Assembly: GCF_000250635.1 (NCBI RefSeq)
Contig: NC_016936.1
Location: forward strand, 1-54,948
DNA length: 54,948 nucleotides
Reading direction: 5' to 3'
Source: Saprospira grandis str. Lewin
Lineage (GTDB): Bacteria > Bacteroidota > Bacteroidia > Chitinophagales > Saprospiraceae
Numbering within the stretch: position 1 is the first letter of the stretch; each line of letters starts with the position of its first letter. Below, piece after piece: positions 26,608 to 33,822 of this stretch. The notes beneath the pieces are model-generated. The model did no database searches, was not told the origin of the DNA, and was given only the letters and a program-made list of their open reading frames with translations. Made by a program: the position numbers and the translations under genes.

Positions 26608-26646
26608 CTGCCTCAAACGCCCATTTTCCGTAAATAACGTTAAAAT

Positions 26647-28017
26647 ATGGAACGAAAAAACGAAAGACAAGTCTCCTCAACAGTTAGAGAAGCCAACGAG
26701 CTGATTGAAGCCAGCTACCGATTTTCGGTCTGGGAGGATCGGATTTTTTTGCTCACCCTCTCGCAGATTCAAGCCGAGGATGACGACTTCAAAATTTACA
26801 AAATCTACGTCAAGGATCTGGCCCGAGAATATGGGTTGGCCACCAAAAGCGTCTACGAGAATATTCGGGAGGCGGTCTCTTCCCTGCAGCGCAAAACCAT
26901 CAGCATCCCTTTTCGCTTTGACGAGGGGCCCGGAAAACTGACCACCAGCTTTTTCACTTCCTTCGGCGAATTGGATCAATCGGATTTTAGCCACATCCTG
27001 GTGGAGCTGCACCCCAAGCTCAAGCCCTACCTGCTGCAGCTCAAGGAGCGATTCACCCAGTACAACATCTCCTTCCTCGTCCGCATGCAGAGCCACTACT
27101 CCAAGCGGATCTACAAACTTCTCAAACAGTACCACCCTTTGAGTAAACGCAGAATTAGTATTCAGCAGCTCAAGCAAATTTTGCAAATCGAGCCCGAGGA
27201 GTACAAGCGCTACTTCGACTTCAAGCGCAGGGTAATCCTCAAGGCCCAAGAAGACCTGGCCGAGTACACGGACCTGAAGTTTGAGTTTGAGGAGGAGCGA
27301 AAGGGCCGAAAGGTGCAGGCCATTTTGTTCACAATTGCTACCAACGAGAAAAACGAAATTGAGAGTAGCCCCGCCCCCAAAAGCAAATCTCCCAAAAAAT
27401 TGCAAGCCGCCCCCAGCCAAGGCAAGCTCTCGGCCGAGGCCAAAAAACTTTTTGAGCAAGTGGAGCATTGGGGGCTCTCGCAGCAGGATTTTGAAAAATA
27501 CCTCAAGCAGAAAACCCAAGAGGAATTTCAAACTTGCATCGACCTAACCCTGCAAAACGAAAAAGTCAAAAATCGGGTGGCTTACTTGGTGAGTTTACTT
27601 AAAAAAGAAAATTTGAAGGCCGTCAAAAAGTTACCTGATTCTGGCAAACGACCTGTGCTCAAAAATTCCTTTCACGAGGAATTCAAAAAATTGGAGAAGG
27701 AGCACCAGCAGCAGGTGAGCCAATGCCGAGCGCATTACCACCGGCTGGCCCAAGCCGAGATTCAGCGCCAGCTCCAAGATGGCCCAAGCATCGAGCGCTT
27801 CATCAGCCAGTTTAGAGCCCAGAACTCCTGGATGCCCCTCAACCTGCAGGCCTTCCGCCAAGAGTTTGCCGAGAGCCGAATGTTTCAGGGGCGGGTCTAC
27901 AACCTCTTCCGGCTGGTGCTACCCAAATTGCCCGAACTGGAGCAAAAACGAGAATTGAAGATCAAAACGATGGAAAAAGAATTCTGGGCTTTGGTTCGCA
28001 AGCTGAGGAATGCCTAA
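26647..28017 (+). CDS. Plasmid replication initiator, Rep_3 (RepB/RepE-like) family
   Basis: Binds the iterons and opens the origin. 456 aa. The N-terminal half matches the two winged-helix domains of Rep_3 initiators: ANELIEASYRFSVWEDRIFLLTLSQI, then YKIYVKDLAREYGL, YENIREAVSSLQRKTI, and LLQLKERFTQYNISFLVRM-QSHYSKRIYKLLKQY, with QILQIEPEEYKRYFDFKRRVILKAQEDL-type residues in the second domain. The C-terminal 200 residues are Lys/Gln-rich and helical and exceed the usual length of about 230-330 aa. Codon use is richer in C/G-ending codons than in the metabolic genes, which may mean a different origin. Five iterons and two DnaA boxes precede it. Three 210-bp repeats follow it. Confidence 0.92.
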   Translation: MERKNERQVSSTVREANELIEASYRFSVWEDRIFLLTLSQIQAEDDDFKIYKIYVKDLAREYGLATKSVYENIREAVSSLQRKTISIPFRFDEGPGKLTTSFFTSFGELDQSDFSHILVELHPKLKPYLLQLKERFTQYNISFLVRMQSHYSKRIYKLLKQYHPLSKRRISIQQLKQILQIEPEEYKRYFDFKRRVILKAQEDLAEYTDLKFEFEEERKGRKVQAILFTIATNEKNEIESSPAPKSKSPKKLQAAPSQGKLSAEAKKLFEQVEHWGLSQQDFEKYLKQKTQEEFQTCIDLTLQNEKVKNRVAYLVSLLKKENLKAVKKLPDSGKRPVLKNSFHEEFKKLEKEHQQQVSQCRAHYHRLAQAEIQRQLQDGPSIERFISQFRAQNSWMPLNLQAFRQEFAESRMFQGRVYNLFRLVLPKLPELEQKRELKIKTMEKEFWALVRKLRNA

Positions 28018-28025
28018 GAGGTGCC

Positions 28026-28544
28026 TAGCGGCCCGCCTAAGCGCTTTAAATCCCTTTAGGGTATGTTGGGTCCAGACGGTTGGCAAAAGGCCCTTAGGAG
28101 CGAACTGAGGGCCTTTTGCGCAAAAGTGCGTCTTGGCCCTAGAGGAAATTAGGGGCTGCAGCTGGATGTGGAAAAAAATGGCCCAGTTTGTTCTTGAACT
28201 TTGAATTTGGGACCCAGTTTGCCGTTTAAGGCCCCTAGTAGCCCGTCTAAGCGCATCAAATCCCTTTGGGGTGTATTGGGTCCAGACGGTTGGCAAAAGG
28301 CCCTTAGGAGCGAACTGAGGGCCTTTTGCGCAAAAGTGCGTCTTGGCCCTAGAGAAAATTAGGGGCTGCAGCTGGATGTGGAAAAAATGGCCCAGTTTGT
28401 TCCTGGACTTTGGGTCTGGGGCCCAGCCTGCCGTTTAAGGCCCCTAGTAGCCCATCTAAGCGCATCAAATCCCTTTGTGGTGTATTGGGTCCAGACGGTT
28501 GGCAAAAGGCCCTTAGGGGCGAAATGAGGGCCTTCTGCGGTCAC
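28026..28544 (+). repeat. Three tandem repeats of about 210 bp after rep
   Basis: The landmark TCCAGACGGTTGGCAAAAGG occurs at 28071, 28281 and 28490, so the periods are 210 and 209 bp. The first two copies are full. The third is cut at about 28544. Each copy holds a hairpin AAAAGGCCCT / AGGGCCTTTT around TAGGAGCGAACTG. Differences between copies are point changes. No gene is evident in 28018-28897. Candidates are a second binding array, a regulatory RNA locus or remnants of an element. Confidence 0.85.
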
Positions 28545-28561
28545 TGGCCTCATCCTGCGCT

Positions 28562-28723
28562 TAGAGGCGAGCGCAGCGAGCCGGCTTAGGGATGGGCAGC
28601 AGTGGCCCTCGGGCCAGACCCAGCCCCAAAAACGCCCTGCGTTTTTTGGGGCGCAGGGCCGAGCGAACAGCGAGCTGCGAGACAGCCCGACCCGCAGGCC
28701 CATCGGGCCGGAGGGGAAGCCCC
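28562..28723 (-). repeat. GC element 12, type B, reverse
   Basis: Inverted type B copy. Stems are GGCCCtcGGGCC, a long GCCCCAAAAA / TTTTTGGGGC helix, and GGCCCatcGGGCC. The middle stem is AT-containing and unlike any other copy, yet fully paired. Confidence 0.87.
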
Positions 28724-28819
28724 TAAACAGCGTTATGAAATGACTTAAAACTTTGCTGCTTGTAAAATGATTAGCGGCTACCCCTTTAGTTTTTCGGCCT
28801 AAAGCATTGATTTTCAGTA

Positions 28820-28883
28820 TAAAGATTTCTTTATTTAACGGAATCTTTATTTCTTTAAATCTTTAATTAAAGAATTCGTTAAA
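28820..28883. repeat. Octamer array 6 (8 units)
   Basis: Eight units: TAAAGA, TCTTTA, TAACGG, TCTTTA, TCTTTA, TCTTTA, TAAAGA, TCGTTA with 2-nt linkers. It ends 14 bp before the stop codon of the Hpt-like gene on the - strand, where it may act as a terminator. Confidence 0.88.
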
Positions 28884-28897
28884 TATACGAAAATTGT

Positions 28898-29245
28898 TTA
28901 TTTGGGCCAGTTTTCGGCCTCTAGTTCTATGCTTTTGAGCAGGCTTAAAAAGTCTTGAAAGCTCTCTATAAATAGGCTCATTTTTGGAGATTTCAGTTGA
29001 GTAAAAGCCTCTAAATCTTGGGCCATTTGATAAGCTTCTAGGCAGCCAAACAAATGCAAATTGCTTTTTAGTTGATGTAGGAGTTGGCCAATTTTGGACC
29101 AATTCTTATTGATTTTGGCGTTTTTTAGGGCCATTTGCATCTGTTGAAGTTCTTGGGCAAAATCGATAAGAAAGGGGCGCCATTGCTTGTCTTCTTGGCC
29201 CACCAACTGTTTTAGGCGATCTAATTGGAGGTGTAGAGCAGTCAT
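28898..29245 (-). CDS. Hpt-like phosphotransfer protein (tentative)
   Basis: 115 aa, almost entirely helical. LLHQLKSNLHLFGC at about residues 56-69 resembles the H-x-LK-(G/S)-x-x-x-x-hG motif of histidine phosphotransfer domains, with His58 as possible phosphosite. The flanking helices (RPFLIDFAQELQQMQMAL and SLFIESFQDFLSLLKSIELE) fit a four-helix bundle. It starts 10 bp after the regulator gene upstream on the same strand, so the two are likely co-expressed. No histidine kinase or receiver is in the window. The call is moderate because the His motif is not canonical. Confidence 0.5.
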   Translation of the reverse strand: MTALHLQLDRLKQLVGQEDKQWRPFLIDFAQELQQMQMALKNAKINKNWSKIGQLLHQLKSNLHLFGCLEAYQMAQDLEAFTQLKSPKMSLFIESFQDFLSLLKSIELEAENWPK

Positions 29246-29255
29246 ATTTTGCTAT

Positions 29256-30533
29256 TTATTCTTCTTGTTCTAAGATGCGGTAAATGGTAGATTTTCCGAT
29301 GCCTAGGGCTTGAGCGGCTTTGACAACATGGTTCTTTTGGACATAGAGTTGATGCCTAATAATTTGCCGCTGGTACTCCTGCATGCTGCTTCCGTTTTTG
29401 ATCCATTGTTGGACCTCTTGTTTAAAGTCATCTTCTAGCCAAAGGTCCTTGCCCTTAATAAATCGGCCAGTGCTCAGTAGGGCCGAGCGTTCGATCAGTT
29501 GTTTGAGCTCGCGGAGGTTTTCGCTAAAGTACCAATTTTTCAGGCGGTTTTGTGCCGATTTATGCAGGCTCTTTAGTTGCAAACCCTGCTCTTCGCAAAA
29601 CTGTCTTAAAAACTGCTGGCTAAGTTGAATCAGTTCACCTTTTCCTCTTTCTGACAAAGAGGGGATCCGCAATTTTCTAGTTTTGAGTTGTTGGAGCAGT
29701 TGGCTAGAAAACTTCTTTTGCTCTTGCAAATAATCCAGATCTTTGCTGCTACTTAGATACAGTTTCTGGTTGAGAAAAACGGGGCTATCGCCTTGGGGTA
29801 AAATGTATTTTCCCTCCTTTAATAATTTGGCCAATAGCTCTTGTAAGTCAAAGGGCAGCAGCTCAATATGCTGAATCAAGAGGGCCTGAAACCCTCGGCT
29901 AGAGAGTAGGCCAAAATGCCGCTCATGGCCTTTTTTTTTGCCTTGGCCAAAAAGCAAACGCTCCAAATCTTCTCGTTTGTGGTCCATCAAGTTGACCGTT
30001 ATAAAGGGCTGTTGCTCGAAGGGAGAAAGGCCGTGCATGGCCCCCGCCAACCAGCTTTTTCCGCTGCCTGCTGGCCCTTGCAAAAAGACAAAGTCCTTGT
30101 TTTGGGCCAAAAGTTTGGCTCGTTTAAATAGGCGAATCATCAGTTTGCTTTGTCCCCAAAGCCCCAGCTCGGCAAATTCGGTTAAAATAGCTTCTTCTTC
30201 CTGAGCCAAGGCTATTTGCTCCTTCCACCAAGCCTGAAGAAAGGGCAAAAGCTGCTGTAGAAAAATGGGAAAAGGCGCCCGAAATACCAGCACCTGCCGA
30301 GCCAATAAATCTTGATAATCTTCCCAGCTGATTTCGGGCGCCCAGCAAAATATTTGCCCCAATTGGCGAACTTGGCTGGCGCTCAAATTGGCCAAAGCCG
30401 AAAAAGGCAGAATAGAAGCCCCTAATTTTTCTTCGCCCAGTTCCCAATGCTTTATGCTTTGCAAACTGCCCAGTAGCGCTTGCTTTTTTGCTTTGGGCCA
30501 AGCCCATAATCCCAGTCGTAAAGGCGCTTTCAT
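29256..30533 (-). CDS. Degenerate NtrC-type AAA+ regulator with Fis-type HTH
   Basis: 425 aa. Residues 1-120 replace the usual receiver with a domain I cannot assign. The AAA+ core keeps Walker A (GPAGSGKS, 153-160), the ERLLFG segment (191-196) and the sensor II helix NLRELKQLIERSALLS. The C-terminus (about 385-425) is a Fis-type helix-turn-helix, HVVKAAQALGIGKSTIYRIL. Two hallmark parts are gone: GAFTGA, which contacts sigma-54, is replaced by KGHERHF at about 201-207, and the Walker B LFLDEI is replaced by LLIQHI at about 218-223. It probably binds DNA and perhaps ATP but cannot hydrolyse ATP normally or activate sigma-54. It may act as a repressor or scaffold with the downstream Hpt-like protein. 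Confidence 0.8.
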   Translation of the reverse strand: MKAPLRLGLWAWPKAKKQALLGSLQSIKHWELGEEKLGASILPFSALANLSASQVRQLGQIFCWAPEISWEDYQDLLARQVLVFRAPFPIFLQQLLPFLQAWWKEQIALAQEEEAILTEFAELGLWGQSKLMIRLFKRAKLLAQNKDFVFLQGPAGSGKSWLAGAMHGLSPFEQQPFITVNLMDHKREDLERLLFGQGKKKGHERHFGLLSSRGFQALLIQHIELLPFDLQELLAKLLKEGKYILPQGDSPVFLNQKLYLSSSKDLDYLQEQKKFSSQLLQQLKTRKLRIPSLSERGKGELIQLSQQFLRQFCEEQGLQLKSLHKSAQNRLKNWYFSENLRELKQLIERSALLSTGRFIKGKDLWLEDDFKQEVQQWIKNGSSMQEYQRQIIRHQLYVQKNHVVKAAQALGIGKSTIYRILEQEE

Positions 30534-30573
30534 CGGATAAAAATTGAAGAAATAAGAGGATGTTTGTTTTTTT

Positions 30574-30770
30574 GGGGCCTCCTGCCTGCGGCAGGCGGTT
30601 ACTCCCTTTGGTCGTCGAACTGCGGCCTAAAGGCCTTGTTGTCGTTCCGCAGCTCGCAGGTCTGCTCGGCCGTTATTCCCTTTGGTCATCGAACTGCGGC
30701 TTTCAGCCTTGTTGTCGCCAGCAAGCTGGCTCGGTCTGGCCTGACGGCCACTGCTGCACATCGCTAGGCC
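30574..30770 (+). repeat. GC element 13, type A, forward, with two inserted cassettes
   Basis: Type A copy enlarged to about 197 bp. Stems are CCTGCCtgcGGCAGG, CCAGCaaGCTGG and GGCCtgacGGCC. Two cassettes are inserted (about 30597-30646 and 30671-30717), each with GTTAnTCCCTTTGGTC, a TCGAACTGCGG arm, a short hairpin (GGCCtaaaGGCC in the first) and CCTTGTTGTCG. Both match the insert in element 10. Confidence 0.85.
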
Positions 30771-30813
30771 AAGGGCCATTTCCAAGCCTTAGGCAAAAGT
30801 TGAGGCTTTTTTG

Positions 30814-30821
30814 TAATTTTG
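30814..30821 (+). promoter_or_regulatory. Candidate -7 box for the TetR gene
   Basis: TAATTTTG, a perfect TAnnTTTG match, 28 bp before the ATG of the TetR-family gene. It is just outside GC element 13. Confidence 0.45.
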
Positions 30822-30849
30822 GAGGACGCTCGATTTCCTTTGGGCCAAA

Positions 30850-31446
30850 ATGAAAATAAAACTTATGCCTAGTTTAGAAAAAGAAAGCAAAAAATCTCAA
30901 ATCTATCGAGCCGCCGCTCAACTCTTTAAAGAAAAAGGCTATCAAGCTGCTTCTATGCGCGACCTAGCCGAGCGAGTAGAGCTGCGAGCCTCTAGTCTAT
31001 ATAATCACATCGGTTCCAAAGAAGAGATTTTGCAGCAAATTTGTTTTGAGCATGCCCAAGATTTTCTCAAAGCCATGCAAGAGGTCGAGCAGCTACCCAT
31101 TAGCCAAGGCCAAAAAATTGAACGCCTGCTGCGCTTCCATATTCGCAAGGCGCTCAAGGAGGTAAGCAGCCTAACGGTCTTCAATGATGAGTGGAAACAC
31201 CTCAGCAGCCCCCAGCTCGAAGAGTTTAGAGACCTGCGCAAAGATTATGAAAATCGCTTTAGGGCCATTATTGAGCAAGCTGTAGCTAGCGGAGAATTGC
31301 CAAATTTAGATACAGAGCTCTTGCTTTATGCCCTGCTCAATGCTATTCACTGGCTACCCAATTGGAACCATCGGAATAGTGAGCTTACCGCCAGCGAATT
31401 AGAGGAACAAGTGCTGCGCATTCTGCTAAAAGGAATTCAAAAATAA
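30850..31446 (+). CDS. TetR-family repressor, probable regulator of the E1-paa genes
   Basis: 198 aa. The N-terminal DNA-binding domain is clear: KSQIYRAAAQLFKEKGYQAASMRDLAERVELRASSLYNHIGSKEEIL has the TetR helix-turn-helix. The C-terminal ligand domain includes LTVFNDEWKHLSSPQLEEFRDLRKDYENRFRAII, typical of regulators of CoA-ester pathways. An internal ATG five codons in is an alternative start. It lies just upstream of the E1 gene, and the palindrome ACGAAC-N4-GTTCGT occurs between them and again before paaA. By analogy with PaaR-type TetR regulators, I infer it represses both units and is released by a CoA thioester, perhaps phenylacetyl-CoA. Confidence 0.85.
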   Translation: MKIKLMPSLEKESKKSQIYRAAAQLFKEKGYQAASMRDLAERVELRASSLYNHIGSKEEILQQICFEHAQDFLKAMQEVEQLPISQGQKIERLLRFHIRKALKEVSSLTVFNDEWKHLSSPQLEEFRDLRKDYENRFRAIIEQAVASGELPNLDTELLLYALLNAIHWLPNWNHRNSELTASELEEQVLRILLKGIQK

Positions 31447-31464
31447 ATGCTTGAAGGCCTTTTT

Positions 31465-31501
31465 TTTGAAGCCAAATTTATAGAAACGAACATTTGTTCG
31501 T
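31465..31501 (+). promoter_or_regulatory. E1 promoter overlapped by TetR operator
   Basis: TTTG at 31465-31468 and AACATTTG at 31489-31496 (one mismatch to TAnnTTTG) are 20 bp apart, a good Bacteroidetes promoter. The palindrome ACGAAC-ATTT-GTTCGT (31486-31501) covers the -7 box, so binding there would block initiation. The E1 start codon is at 31545. Confidence 0.6.
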
Positions 31502-31544
31502 ATTATTTAGCTCGCCCAATTCAATCAAGAGAAACAAACTACTT

Positions 31545-33623
31545 ATGGAAAGCAATATTAGCACCCAAATCGATAAGGCGACTTTGCGCCAATCTTTCTT
31601 TTTGGCCAGCCAAGCTAGAGCCATGGCGGCCCTTTATGAAGATAATTTCAAGTTGGTCTCTAAGTATGTGCATGCCACTTCTAGAGGGCATGAAGTTTTG
31701 CAAGTGGCCTTAGGTAGCCAATTGCTTCCTCAAGATTTTGTGGCCCCTTATTATCGAGATGATGCGCTTTTGCTGGCTATTGGTATGCAGCCCTATGATT
31801 TGATGCTACAGCTACTCGCCAAGCGAAATGATCCCTTTTCTGGTGGCCGAACTTATTATTCGCATCCCAGCCTAAAGGATGAGGATAAACCCAAAATTCC
31901 CCATCAGTCTTCGGCCACAGGCATGCAGGCTATTCCCACCACTGGGGTGGCCATGGGCATCCAGTACAAAGAAAAAATGGGCCTTTATACCGAAGATTTT
32001 CAGGGCCAATTGCCTATTGCAGTCTGCTCTTTGGGTGATGCCTCGGTAACAGAGGGCGAGGTGGCGGAGGCTTTCCAAATGGCCGCCCTCAAACAGTTTC
32101 CCATTTTGTATGTGGTCCAAGATAACGGCTGGGACATTTCTGCCAATGCCGAAGAAACCCGCGCCCAAAATGCTTTTGAATATATTCAAGGTTTTCATGG
32201 CATCGAGGCCCGCCAAATTCAAGGTAATAATTTCTTAGAAAGCTATCTCGAGATTCAAGATATTTTGCGCATCATGCGCAAAGAACGCCGCCCCTTTTTG
32301 TTGCACGCTTCGGTGCCCTTGCTCAATCACCATACTTCTGGGGTGCGCATGGAGTGGTACCGAGACGACCTGGAGGAACAGCGTAAATTAGATCCTACCC
32401 CCATTTTTATCCGCCAAATGCTGGCCGAAGGCTTTAGCCAAAGCGATATTGAGGAGATCGAGCAGGCCGCCAAAGAAAAGGTGCAAGCCGATTTTGAGCG
32501 CGCCTTGGCCCAAGAAGATCCTCAAGCAGAAGATATTTTTAAGCATGTGTATGCCCCCACGCCTGTTACCAGCGAACAAGGCGAACGCCGCCCCACCAAT
32601 GGAGAGGAAAAAGTAATGGTCGATTCGGCCCTTTTTGCCGTTCAAGAACTGATGGAGGATCATCCCGAATGTTTGCTTTATGGCCAAGATGTAGGCGGCC
32701 GTCTAGGCGGGGTCTTCCGCGAAGCGGCCACCCTGGCCCAAAAGTTTGGCGATGACCGAGTGTTTAATACGCCCATCCAAGAGGCTTTTATTATTGGAAG
32801 TACGGTGGGTATGGCCGCTACTGGCCTCCGTCCCATCGTAGAGGTGCAGTTTGCCGATTATATCTGGCCAGGCCTCAATCAATTGTTCACCGAGTTAAGC
32901 CGATCTTATTATCTCTCTAACGGAAAATGGCCCGCAAGCATGATTCTCCGCGTGCCTATCGGCGCTTATGGAAGTGGTGGCCCCTATCACTCTTCTAGTG
33001 TAGAGTCGGTCCTCACCAATATCAAGGGAATCAAAATCGCTTATCCTAGCAATGGCGCCGATCTAAAAGGCTTGATGAAGTCGGCTTATTTAGATCCCAA
33101 TCCCGTCGTTATTTTTGAACATAAAGGGCTGTATTGGTCTAAGGTGCCTGGCACTGCCGCCGCCCGAACCATTATGCCCGACCGCGATTATGCTTTGCCC
33201 TTTGGCCAAGCGAATATGGTCCTTGAAGCCACAAAAGAGAAGAAGGCGGAAGGCCCTGTGGCTTTGGTCGTTTCTTATGGTATGGGCGTGCATTGGGCCC
33301 TTAATGCGGCCAAGGCTTTCCCCGGCCAAGTTTCCATTCTGGATCTCCGCACTTTGGCCCCCCTCGATACCGAAATGATTTATGCCCAGCTCAAAAAACA
33401 TCATCGCTGCCTAGTCCTCACCGAGGAGCCTGTAAATTGCACTTTTGCCCAAAGTATCGCCGCCCGAATCCAAGAAAATTGCTTTGAGTCGCTCGATGCC
33501 CCCGTCCAAACTTTAGGCGCAGAAGATTTACCCGCTATTCCTTTGCACGAAAATCTAGAAAAAGCCATGCTCCCTTCTAGCCAAAAGGTCCAAACTGCTT
33601 TAGAAAAGTTGCTGAAGTATTAG
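31545..33623 (+). CDS. 2-oxoacid dehydrogenase E1, fused alpha and beta subunits
   Basis: Thiamine-diphosphate enzyme that decarboxylates a 2-oxoacid and passes the acyl group to a lipoyl E2. From the ATG at 31545 it is 692 aa. The longer frame covers the operator and is rejected. The alpha half (1-350) has YYRDDALLLAIGM, HQSSATGMQAIPTTGVAMG, and the ThDP motif GDASVTEGEVAEAF...VVQDNGWDIS (GDA in place of GDG). The beta half (from about 365) has LYGQDVGGRLGGVFR, NTPIQEAFIIGSTVGMAATGLRPIVEVQFADY. The branched-chain type is closest. E2 and E3 are not in the window. Its operator is shared with paaA, and no paaK ligase is present, so it may make phenylacetyl-CoA from phenylpyruvate. That substrate is inference. 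Confidence 0.88.
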   Translation: MESNISTQIDKATLRQSFFLASQARAMAALYEDNFKLVSKYVHATSRGHEVLQVALGSQLLPQDFVAPYYRDDALLLAIGMQPYDLMLQLLAKRNDPFSGGRTYYSHPSLKDEDKPKIPHQSSATGMQAIPTTGVAMGIQYKEKMGLYTEDFQGQLPIAVCSLGDASVTEGEVAEAFQMAALKQFPILYVVQDNGWDISANAEETRAQNAFEYIQGFHGIEARQIQGNNFLESYLEIQDILRIMRKERRPFLLHASVPLLNHHTSGVRMEWYRDDLEEQRKLDPTPIFIRQMLAEGFSQSDIEEIEQAAKEKVQADFERALAQEDPQAEDIFKHVYAPTPVTSEQGERRPTNGEEKVMVDSALFAVQELMEDHPECLLYGQDVGGRLGGVFREAATLAQKFGDDRVFNTPIQEAFIIGSTVGMAATGLRPIVEVQFADYIWPGLNQLFTELSRSYYLSNGKWPASMILRVPIGAYGSGGPYHSSSVESVLTNIKGIKIAYPSNGADLKGLMKSAYLDPNPVVIFEHKGLYWSKVPGTAAARTIMPDRDYALPFGQANMVLEATKEKKAEGPVALVVSYGMGVHWALNAAKAFPGQVSILDLRTLAPLDTEMIYAQLKKHHRCLVLTEEPVNCTFAQSIAARIQENCFESLDAPVQTLGAEDLPAIPLHENLEKAMLPSSQKVQTALEKLLKY

Positions 33624-33625
33624 TA

Positions 33626-33741
33626 GGGGCCTCCGCAGCAAAGCTGCGGCGCTACGTTTCAGGGCTCGCTATTCGCTCGGCCCTTCGCCGCTTTCAGCGG
33701 CTCGGTCTGGCCTGACGGCCACCCTTGCACATCGCTAGGCC
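33626..33741 (+). repeat. GC element 14, type A, forward
   Basis: Type A copy 2 bp after the E1 stop codon. Stems are GCAGCaaaGCTGC, GCCGCtttcaGCGGC and GGCCtgacGGCC. Confidence 0.9.
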
Positions 33742-33822
33742 GCTCCACCAAATAGCTAAGGCTGGGCCTTTTTCTTCGGCCGCCTAACCACTGAGTTTGA
33801 ATTTAAAAAACACTGACTATAT

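Noticed and set aside
26677-27531. Long open frame of 284 codons antisense to rep
   Set aside because: Low-complexity Leu/Gly-rich translation and codon bias mirrored from rep. It has no recognisable domain, so it is a shadow.
28026-28544. 210-bp repeats considered as a repeated coding sequence
   Set aside because: Frames differ between copies and are interrupted. The period of 209/210 changes frame, and no domain is visible.
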